From an uncultured Collinsella sp. (lineage in GTDB: Bacteria; Actinomycetota; Coriobacteriia; Coriobacteriales; Coriobacteriaceae): DNA of 13,528 bases. Each line of letters opens with the position of its first letter. Positions within the stretch are counted from its first letter, which is position 1. The notes beneath the pieces are model-generated. The model made no database searches and was not told the DNA's origin. It saw only the letters and a program-made list of their open reading frames with translations. The position numbers and the translations under genes are program-made. The stretch spans positions 1 to 13,528 of the forward strand of contig CAKTWE010000046.1 of NCBI GenBank assembly GCA_934630385.1, given 5' to 3'. Of the stretch, positions 5,940-12,408 are shown one piece after another.

Positions 5940-8705
5940 GTGAGTCTCGGCAGCAAACTATCCAACGCAAAGGTCTCCTTTGCGATATTTAAGCGCGACA
6001 TTAAGCGATTGCTTATGAACCCCGTCGCTCTAGTGGTTACCCTGGGCGTGTGCGTCATTCCCTCGCTGTATGCCTGGTACAACATCGTTGCCAACTGGGA
6101 TCCGTACGGAAATACCCAGGGCATTAAAATCGCCATCGCCAACAACGATCAGGGCACCCAGAACGACCTAGTGGGCGAGCTTAACGCAGGCGATAAGGTG
6201 GTCGACCAGCTCAAGGAGAACGACCAGCTGGGCTGGACCTTCGTCGACTCGGCGGCAGATGCCAAAGAGGGCGTCGAAAGTGGCGAATACTATGCTGCCA
6301 TCGTGATTCCCAAGAACTTCTCCGACAATCTCGTCTCGATGCTCGACGGCAATTACCATCAGCCGAAGCTCACCTATTACGTCAACGAGAAAAAGAGCGC
6401 CATTGCGCCCAAGGTCACCGATACCGGTGCCAACACCATCGAGGAGCAGATCAACTCGGAGTTTGTCTCCACGGTGGGCGAGACCGTCGCGGGCATTGCC
6501 AAAGATGCTGGCATCGACCTTAAAGATAAAGCGACCCAGACCCAGGATTCGCTGGCTGGTTCGGTGTCCGAGGCGTCTGATACCCTGGGCGAAGTACGTG
6601 ATTCCATCGGCGACATGAACACCGCCATCGACAAGACAAGCAGCTCGATTGCTTCGGCCGATGCTGCGTTGGCGGGCCTGCAGGGACAAGTGCCTTCGCT
6701 AACGCAGACAATCGCTCAGGGTAATGATCTGCTGGGCGAAGCTCGCACCACGGCTGGCAAGTCCATCACCTCGCTCTCCAAGGCACTCTCGGAAGGTAGC
6801 CTTGCACTCACCAAGACGTCAGCCTCCGCGAACGCTGCGATTGGCAAGCTGACGGGTACGGTCACATCTACGACCACCCGCATCGACAACTCGCTCGAGT
6901 CTCTCCAGGCGACGATCGATCACAATAAGGCCGTTATCGGGCACTTGGAGATTCTCGTCAATGACACGTCGACAGGTTCCGAGGAAATTGACGCGCGCAT
7001 TGTATCGACCATCGATTCGCTTCGCGAGCAAAACCAGAAGCTGCAGAGCATCAAGGATGGCCTTTCTGCACAGTCGAGCGCCATGGCAAACGACGCTACG
7101 GCAATCTCGAACGCGAGCAACGCACTCAACGCGGCAATTCAGACCGGTACGGCTAACCTCGGTCAGGCTCAGACCGATCTGGGGCAGAACGCGCTGCCGA
7201 AGGCTTCGAGCGCGCTGGACTCCTTTGCCGCCGTTTCGGGCGATTTGACCGGCATTGTGTCGGGCATGACCCCCACGATTGCGAGCGCGCGTGGCACGCT
7301 GGCCCAACTCGATGCGACGCTCAAGCAGGCCAAGACCACGCTGGCCCAGACCGATTCCTCGCTTGCCGAGGTCCAGGACAAGCTTGCAACCGCCGCCAAC
7401 GACATCGCGGCCCTGCAGACTTCCGAGTCCATGGGCGAGCTGGCTGATCTGATGGGCGTCGATGTCAATGACGTCGCAGATTTCATGGCATCTCCGGTTG
7501 AGCTCACGTCTAAGTCGATCTATCCAGTCAAGAGCTTCGGCTCGGGCATTGCTCCTTTCTACACCAACCTGGCGCTGTGGGTGGGCGGCTATGTGCTCAT
7601 CGCTATCTACAAGCTCGAGGTCGACCGCGAGGGCGTTGGCAGCTTTACGGCGCGCCAGGGCTACTTTGGCCGCTGGCTGCTGATGGTGATCCTGGGCGCG
7701 TTGCAGGCCATCATCGTTACGGTGGGTGATCTGGTCATTGGCGTACAGTGCGTTAACCCGCTGCTGTTCGTGCTGGGCGGCATTGCCATCTCCTTTACGT
7801 ACGTCAACATCATTTACGCGCTGTCCACTACGTTTAAGCACATCGGCAAGGCAATCGGCGTCATTCTGGTTATCGTGCAGATTCCGGGTTCGTCGGGCAT
7901 GTATCCCATCGAGATGATGCCCGGCTTCTTCCAGTGGCTGCACCCGCTGCTGCCCTTTACCTACGGCATCAATCTGCTGCGTGAGACGGTCGGCGGCATG
8001 TACTCGTTCAACTACCTGTTTAACCTGTGCATTCTAGGCGTGTTCTTGATCGTGGCGCTCTTTATCGGCCTGCAACTGCGTCCGTTGCTGCTTAATCTCA
8101 ACCTGCTCTTCGATAAGCAGCTTTCCACGACGGGTCTGATGATCTGCGAGTCCAATGACCTGCCGCGCCAGCGCTACTCGCTGCGCACGGCCATGCGTGT
8201 CATGCTCGATTCCGATTCGTACCGTCGCGAACTGCTCGATCATGCGGTCGCCTTTGAACATCGCTACCCGTACTACATCAAGGGCGGTTTCGCCGCTGTA
8301 GTCGGCGTGCAGGTGCTGCTCTTCGTTCTGTCGACGGTTCTCGATATCGACAACAATGGCAAGATCATTCTGCTGGTCATCTGGATTATCTCGGTCATTG
8401 CCATCTGCGGCTGGCTCATCAACATCGAGTACATCCGCGCGAGCCTCAACACCCAGATGCGCATCTCGGCGCTTTCGGATGAGGACCTGCGCCGCGAGAT
8501 GCGCGAGCACACGGCCGCCATTCCGGCCGCTCGTTACATGTTCGGCTTGAATGCGAGCGAGCAGGGGTCTGAACCCAAGACTCAGACTGTCAGCCAATGT
8601 GGTCATCGCGATGCGGTCCATGTGCCCGAGAACGGGGATGACACGTTTGTGATGAATGAAAAGAACGCCCCGCTCGGCAAGCACTCCAAAGGAGGTGAGG
8701 CATAA
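5940..8705 (+). CDS. YhgE/Pip family membrane protein with C-terminal extension
   Basis: Large membrane protein of 921 residues from the chosen GTG start. TM1 (about 28-48) is followed by the family signature PSLYAWYNIVANWDPYGNT and KIAIANNDQG (about 41-75). A soluble extracytoplasmic region to about residue 535 is rich in Ala, Ser, Thr, Asp and Gln and looks like long coiled coil. About six membrane segments follow (538-718), as in ABC-2-type permease domains. Beyond the usual end are two more membrane segments (about 782-803 and 810-832) and a charged tail. Relatives include Lactococcus Pip and Bacillus YueB, known as phage receptors, and EsaA of type VII secretion; the normal substrate is unclear. 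The start is chosen because GGATGG-type binding sequence (5922-5932) precedes 5940 and it aligns with the downstream paralogue; ATG at 5925 or 5889 is possible. The second gene follows immediately. Confidence 0.85.
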   Translation: MSLGSKLSNAKVSFAIFKRDIKRLLMNPVALVVTLGVCVIPSLYAWYNIVANWDPYGNTQGIKIAIANNDQGTQNDLVGELNAGDKVVDQLKENDQLGWTFVDSAADAKEGVESGEYYAAIVIPKNFSDNLVSMLDGNYHQPKLTYYVNEKKSAIAPKVTDTGANTIEEQINSEFVSTVGETVAGIAKDAGIDLKDKATQTQDSLAGSVSEASDTLGEVRDSIGDMNTAIDKTSSSIASADAALAGLQGQVPSLTQTIAQGNDLLGEARTTAGKSITSLSKALSEGSLALTKTSASANAAIGKLTGTVTSTTTRIDNSLESLQATIDHNKAVIGHLEILVNDTSTGSEEIDARIVSTIDSLREQNQKLQSIKDGLSAQSSAMANDATAISNASNALNAAIQTGTANLGQAQTDLGQNALPKASSALDSFAAVSGDLTGIVSGMTPTIASARGTLAQLDATLKQAKTTLAQTDSSLAEVQDKLATAANDIAALQTSESMGELADLMGVDVNDVADFMASPVELTSKSIYPVKSFGSGIAPFYTNLALWVGGYVLIAIYKLEVDREGVGSFTARQGYFGRWLLMVILGALQAIIVTVGDLVIGVQCVNPLLFVLGGIAISFTYVNIIYALSTTFKHIGKAIGVILVIVQIPGSSGMYPIEMMPGFFQWLHPLLPFTYGINLLRETVGGMYSFNYLFNLCILGVFLIVALFIGLQLRPLLLNLNLLFDKQLSTTGLMICESNDLPRQRYSLRTAMRVMLDSDSYRRELLDHAVAFEHRYPYYIKGGFAAVVGVQVLLFVLSTVLDIDNNGKIILLVIWIISVIAICGWLINIEYIRASLNTQMRISALSDEDLRREMREHTAAIPAARYMFGLNASEQGSEPKTQTVSQCGHRDAVHVPENGDDTFVMNEKNAPLGKHSKGGEA
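8688..8698 (+). promoter_or_regulatory. Very strong ribosome binding site coupling the two YhgE/Pip genes
   Basis: AAAGGAGGTGA matches the expected complement of the 16S rRNA 3' end over at least ten bases. It lies inside the last codons of the first gene, seven bases before the ATG of the second, which follows the upstream TAA with no gap. It implies efficient, coupled translation of the second protein. Confidence 0.8.
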
Positions 8706-10895
8706 ATGAAGAACATCCTGCATCTGTTTAAGCGCGATGTCCAAAACGTGTCTCGCTCCGTAATCGGCTTGGTTGTCGTGATGGGCCTCGTTATCGTACC
8801 TTGTCTGTACGCGTGGTTTAATATCGCCGGCAGCTGGGATCCGTACGGCAACACCGGCAATCTTAAGATCGCCGTGGTCAACACCGATGAGGGTTACGAG
8901 AGCGATCTGATCCCTGTCGAGGTCAACGTGGGCGAAAACGTGACCGCCACCCTGCGCGGCAACGAGAGCTTCGATTGGGTTGTACTCAACAATCGAGAAA
9001 AGGCCATCGAGGGCGTCAAATCGGGCGCATACTATGCGGCTGTCGTTATCCCTAAGACGTTTAGTGCCGATATGATGACGCTCTTCTCGACCGATGTGAA
9101 GCATGCCGATATCGAGTTCTACGAGAACCAGAAGGCCAACGCTATCGCACAGATCGTGACCGAGAAAGGGTCGAGCGCCGTCCAGAGCCAGGTTAACGAA
9201 ACCTTTACCGAGACCATCACGACCATCGGTCTTAAAACCGTGTCCAGCCTGCTCGACTACATGAGCACCGATCAAGTGAGCAACTTTATCGCCAACCTGT
9301 CCTCGACGCTGGGCGATTCGGTCGAGGATCTGCAAGACGTTCAGGCCAGCGCAACGTCGCTGGCGGGCATTTTGAGTTCCACGTCCGATTCGCTGACGTC
9401 GGCGGGCGGTATGCTCAAGCAGACGGGCACGGTCGATGAGTCGACTAAGCAGCTGATGGAGCATGCCAAGAGCGGTATGAGCGATTCCAAGGAAGCGCTG
9501 AAGGACGCCAACGACGCCATCAACGCCGCGATTGACGGTAGCGCGGGCTCGTTTGACAACGTGTCCGCCGAGCTTGCGAAGGCATTCGATGCCGCGAATC
9601 AACATGTGGACCTTACAGTGTCCCAGCTCAACGATGCCGCGGCGGCGCTCAACACGCGTGCCGACGATATTGACGCCACTGCTGACCAGCTCCGCAGCTT
9701 TGCCGATCAGGTGACTGACGAAAAGCTCCAGGACAGCCTCAAGTCTGTGGCAACATCGCTGAGCAGAATCGCGGTGGAGTATCGCAATAACGCCAAGGAC
9801 CTGACGGCAACCGCAAAGTCCCTTTCTGACGGCATGGCAGAAGTTAACAAGTCGCGTGCCGAGGTCGATCAGGCAATCGCGGATGCCAAGGCTGGTATCT
9901 CGGGCGCCAAGTCCGACTACGATTCCACGTTTTCGGTTAAGGCCAAGGAGCTCAAGAAGACCATTTCGGGCGTTTTGGATTCGCTGAACAGCATCTCGGG
10001 CGACCTGGATAGCGCCGTAGACGGCTTGACCGACGCATCTGGTTCGCTGGCAAAGGGCCTCTCTAAGGCCGCAAGGCTGGTCAACAAGGCTTCCGATCAG
10101 CTGGGTGAGGCATCGGACAAGATCAGCGCGTTTAAGGACGAGCTTGACGGTGCCCTTATGTCGGACGATCTGGCCACGATCAAGACCATGATCGGCAACG
10201 ACCCCGAGGGTTTGGCCGCGTCGCTTTCCGGCCCCGTCGCACTCGACCGTAAGCCGGTCTATCCGATTCGCAATTACGGCTCTGCCATGGCGCCGTTCTA
10301 CACGATTCTGTCGCTCTGGGTCGGCTCGATCGTGCTGGCGGCCATGATGAAGGTGTCGGTTGATGATGAGCTCATCAACGAGCTCATCCCTGTGCGCCTG
10401 CACGAGATCTACCTGGGCCGTTACCTGTTCTTTGGCGGTCTGGCGCTGCTGCAGGCAACGCTCGTGTGCGCGGGCGACATCCTGTTCTTTGGCATCCAGT
10501 GCGACAACCCGCTGCAATTTGTGCTGGCGGGCTGGATCGCGAGTCTCGTGTTCTCCAATATCGTCTATACGCTTACGGTTTCGTTTGGCGATATCGGCAA
10601 GGCGCTTGCCGTCGTGTTGCTGGTCATGCAGGTCGGCGGTTCGGGCGGCACATTCCCCATCGAGATGACCGGCCCCGTGTTCCAGGCGATATATCCGTTC
10701 CTGCCGTTTACCCACGGCATCAACGCCATGCATGCCGCCATGGCTGGCGCCTACCATATGGAGTACTGGATTGAGCTGGGCATTCTGGCGAGTTATCTGA
10801 TTCCGTCACTGGGCCTGGGTGTGGTTTTCCGCCGTCCGGTCATCAAAGCCAACGACTGGATTATCGAAAAGCTGGAGAGTACTAAATTAATCTAG
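8706..10895 (+). CDS. YhgE/Pip family membrane protein (second of pair)
   Basis: Paralogue of the preceding protein, 729 residues. TM1 (about 19-40) leads into PCLYAWFNIAGSWDPYGNTG and the segment KIAVVNTDEGYES, the same signature as in its neighbour; both also share an xxIPKxFS segment (here VVIPKTFS, near 115-122). The extracytoplasmic part to about residue 525 is Ala/Ser/Asp/Lys-rich with heptad-like coiled coil, and differs clearly in sequence from the neighbour. The C-terminal membrane domain (529 to about 720) contains SLWVGSIVLAAMMKV, QCDNPLQFVLAGWIASLVFSNIV and the GGSGGTFPIEM segment matching PGSSGMYPIEM in the first protein. It ends soon after the last membrane segment, without the extension of the first protein. 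Immediate adjacency suggests a heteromeric complex; that is inference. Export, cell-envelope or phage-receptor roles known in the family are all possible. Confidence 0.88.
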   Translation: MKNILHLFKRDVQNVSRSVIGLVVVMGLVIVPCLYAWFNIAGSWDPYGNTGNLKIAVVNTDEGYESDLIPVEVNVGENVTATLRGNESFDWVVLNNREKAIEGVKSGAYYAAVVIPKTFSADMMTLFSTDVKHADIEFYENQKANAIAQIVTEKGSSAVQSQVNETFTETITTIGLKTVSSLLDYMSTDQVSNFIANLSSTLGDSVEDLQDVQASATSLAGILSSTSDSLTSAGGMLKQTGTVDESTKQLMEHAKSGMSDSKEALKDANDAINAAIDGSAGSFDNVSAELAKAFDAANQHVDLTVSQLNDAAAALNTRADDIDATADQLRSFADQVTDEKLQDSLKSVATSLSRIAVEYRNNAKDLTATAKSLSDGMAEVNKSRAEVDQAIADAKAGISGAKSDYDSTFSVKAKELKKTISGVLDSLNSISGDLDSAVDGLTDASGSLAKGLSKAARLVNKASDQLGEASDKISAFKDELDGALMSDDLATIKTMIGNDPEGLAASLSGPVALDRKPVYPIRNYGSAMAPFYTILSLWVGSIVLAAMMKVSVDDELINELIPVRLHEIYLGRYLFFGGLALLQATLVCAGDILFFGIQCDNPLQFVLAGWIASLVFSNIVYTLTVSFGDIGKALAVVLLVMQVGGSGGTFPIEMTGPVFQAIYPFLPFTHGINAMHAAMAGAYHMEYWIELGILASYLIPSLGLGVVFRRPVIKANDWIIEKLESTKLI

Positions 10896-10904
10896 CGCAA
10901 CAAT

Positions 10905-11145
10905 GTAAACGCTGATGCTGCGGCAATGTCAGCGAGCGAGCCGCATTTGCGCCAAGGTGACGTGAAGCTATTTAGTTACGCGGTTTTACCAAACCGCGTA
11001 ACGGCTCGACGCTGCAAACGGCCCCAAGCGGCAATCTGACGTTCAATTTCAAGGGCGCGACCAGAAGGTCAGCGCCCTTTCATTTCACGTCACCTTGCTC
11101 GCTTGGGGTCGTTTTCGCTGACATCGACGAAACATCGAGGTTTAC
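10905..11145. repeat. 62-base imperfect inverted repeat enclosing most of element B
   Basis: The left arm 10905-10966 and right arm 11084-11145 have equal length and pair in register without gaps: GTAAAC with GTTTAC, GATG (10914) with CATC (11133), ATGTCAGCGA (10926-10935) with TCGCTGACAT (11115-11124), and CAAGGTGACGTGAA (10953-10966) with TTCACGTCACCTTG (11084-11097). About 41 of 62 positions match. The right arm is the 3' half of element B. No left arm precedes element A, where htpG coding sequence lies instead. Using this pairing would break P2 and P3 of element B. Confidence 0.7.
10975..11142 (+). ncRNA. Structured element B, candidate folded RNA (copy 2)
   Basis: Second copy of the element found after htpG, here 79 bases after the second YhgE stop. 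P1 is 12 bp (10975-10986 with 10991-11002, loop TACC). The linker TCGACGCTGCAA (11006-11017) follows. P2 is 11018-11030 with 11100-11112, extended by GCAA/TTGC with the same bulged T. P3 is TGACGT (11037-11042) with ACGTCA (11087-11092). The internal loop is TCAATTTC against TCATTTC. P4 is 11051-11058 with 11072-11079, then GACC-AGAA-GGTC (11059-11070) with bulged A11071. All helices differ in sequence from copy A but keep pairing; loops and flanks are almost identical. The right half also belongs to the larger inverted repeat 10905-11145. No coding potential or T-run terminator is evident. Confidence 0.7.
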
Positions 11146-11170
11146 TCTGCCGACGCTTTAGCGGGCTGGA

Positions 11171-11200
11171 TTGCGTGGGCTGCTTGGTTGTTGCTACAGT
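11171..11200 (+). promoter_or_regulatory. Possible promoter of the DMT transporter gene
   Basis: TTGCGT (11171-11176) and TACAGT (11195-11200) are separated by 18 bp, giving a plausible but imperfect sigma-70-type promoter. Transcription would start near 11207, inside the 5' arm of the terminator-like hairpin at 11205-11230. Between element B and this site nothing else is visible. Confidence 0.4.
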
Positions 11201-11204
11201 AGCG

Positions 11205-11240
11205 GGGCGTGCCGGGGGTCCGGCGCGTCCTGTTTTTATT
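11205..11240 (+). terminator. Terminator-like hairpin ahead of the DMT transporter gene
   Basis: An 11-bp stem (11205-11215 with 11220-11230, two G-U pairs, loop GGGT) is followed by TGTTTTTATT. It could end transcripts from the YhgE/Pip operon after element B, or act as an attenuator for the transporter. Two downstream segments, GGCACGC (11253-11259) and CACGCCC (11280-11286), are each complementary to seven bases of its 5' arm, and GCACGC (11254-11259) can also pair with GCGTGC (11268-11273), so alternative folds exist. Confidence 0.65.
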
Positions 11241-11245
11241 TGACC

Positions 11246-11293
11246 ATGAGGCGGCACGCAGCCATACGCGTGCGGACACCACGCCCAGTTTGA
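11246..11293 (+). other. Possible 15-codon leader ORF, arginine-rich
   Basis: An ATG after the terminator T-run opens a short frame MRRHAAIRVRTPRPV ending in TGA 15 bases before the transporter ATG. Five of 15 codons are arginine. No ribosome binding site precedes it, so translation is doubtful; it is listed because of its position in a structured leader. Confidence 0.15.
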
Positions 11294-11308
11294 GTGTGAG
11301 GACGTTCC

Positions 11309-12292
11309 ATGGCCCAATACGCTGCCAACGAAATTGAAAACATGCCCGATAGCCCTGTCGCTCGCGAGGACCTGGGTGCGGGCGGCACCTCCCGTGGTGC
11401 CGGTGCTCGTTCGCCGTTGTTCTGGAAAGTTCTACTGCTTTCGGTGGCGATTATCTGGGGCTACTCCTTTACCACTATGAAGGACGCGCTCGACACCATC
11501 CCGGTGTTCGAACTGCTCTATATTCGTTTTCTTCCCGCAGCGCTGGTCATGCTTGTTATCTTTCGCAAGCGCATCGCCGCCCACCTTAATGCTCGCAATC
11601 TGATCGTTGGTCTGAGCATGGGCGCGCTCATGTGGGCAGCCTATGCCTTGCAGACGGTCGGTCTGGCTCAGACCACGGCGGGTAAGAACGCTTTTTTGAC
11701 GGGCACCTATTGCATCCTGGTCCCGTTCGCGAGCTATTTCTTAAGCGGCGAAAAGCTGACTCGTTACAACTTGGGCGCCGCATTGCTCTGTCTGGCGGGC
11801 ATTGGCCTGGTGGCGCTCGATAGCGTCGAGTTCAACATCGGTGATGCCATCACGCTGGGCGGTGCGGTTTTCTTTGCCATTCAGATGTCGGTGACGGCCA
11901 AGTACGGCCGAAAGATGGACATCAACGTCATCACGTTTTGGATGTTTGTGGGCAATGGCGTCTTGAGCCTTATCTCGTCGTTGTTGTTCGAGACCCAAGC
12001 GCCTGCGTCCGTGTGGACGCCGAGCTTTATCGGCGTGATGGCCTTTCTCTCGGTGGGCTGCACGTGCGTGGCGCTGCTCATCCAAAACGTCGGCTTGGCG
12101 CACGTCCCAGCCTCGACGGGCTCATTGCTCCTATCGATGGAGTCCCCTTCGGGCGTGTTGTTTTCGGTGCTGCTGATGGGGGAGGCGCTCACCTCGCGTC
12201 TGCTTGCCGGCTTCGTCCTCATCTTCTTGTCGATCATCTTGAGCGAGACACATTTCGATTTTTTGCGCCGAAATAATTGCGCGCAATTGTAA
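11309..12292 (+). CDS. EamA/DMT superfamily transporter
   Basis: Integral membrane protein of 327 residues, probably an exporter of small metabolites in the cytoplasmic membrane. A polar N-terminal tail of about 37 residues is followed by two EamA repeats (about 43-168 and 180-315), giving about ten hydrophobic helices. Recognisable family segments are SVAIIWGYSFTTMKDAL in helix 1, the ELLYIRFLPAALVML stretch, GLAQTTAGKNAFLTGTYCILVPF in repeat one and NVGLAHVPASTGSLLLSMESP with LLMGEALT in repeat two. The substrate cannot be predicted. GAGGA (11298-11302) six bases before ATG supports the start. The gene appears monocistronic, between a terminator-like leader hairpin and a strong terminator. 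The perfect palindrome AATTGCGCGCAATT (12275-12288) overlaps its last codons. Confidence 0.88.
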   Translation: MAQYAANEIENMPDSPVAREDLGAGGTSRGAGARSPLFWKVLLLSVAIIWGYSFTTMKDALDTIPVFELLYIRFLPAALVMLVIFRKRIAAHLNARNLIVGLSMGALMWAAYALQTVGLAQTTAGKNAFLTGTYCILVPFASYFLSGEKLTRYNLGAALLCLAGIGLVALDSVEFNIGDAITLGGAVFFAIQMSVTAKYGRKMDINVITFWMFVGNGVLSLISSLLFETQAPASVWTPSFIGVMAFLSVGCTCVALLIQNVGLAHVPASTGSLLLSMESPSGVLFSVLLMGEALTSRLLAGFVLIFLSIILSETHFDFLRRNNCAQL

Positions 12293-12303
12293 ACAACTTG
12301 TTG

Positions 12304-12329
12304 CGCCGCCCTCCTGGGGCGGCGTTTTT
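12304..12329 (+). terminator. Intrinsic terminator after the DMT transporter gene
   Basis: CGCCGCCC (12304-12311) pairs perfectly with GGGCGGCG (12317-12324), loop TCCTG, followed by TTTTT (12325-12329). This is a classic rho-independent terminator, 11 bases after the stop codon. The remaining 79 bases to the next gene contain no clear promoter; TTATAC (12348-12353) is a weak -10 candidate. Confidence 0.9.
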
Positions 12330-12408
12330 AATGTAACGCTCTTACAGTTATACCTTGCACTTTAGACCATCAAAGTGTTTGCTGCACAAATAATACTGGA
12401 GGGCATCT

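Noticed and set aside
11246..11293. Arginine-rich leader peptide as an amino-acid attenuator
   Set aside because: There is no ribosome binding site and a GC-rich region makes arginine codons common by chance; it is kept only as a low-confidence entry.
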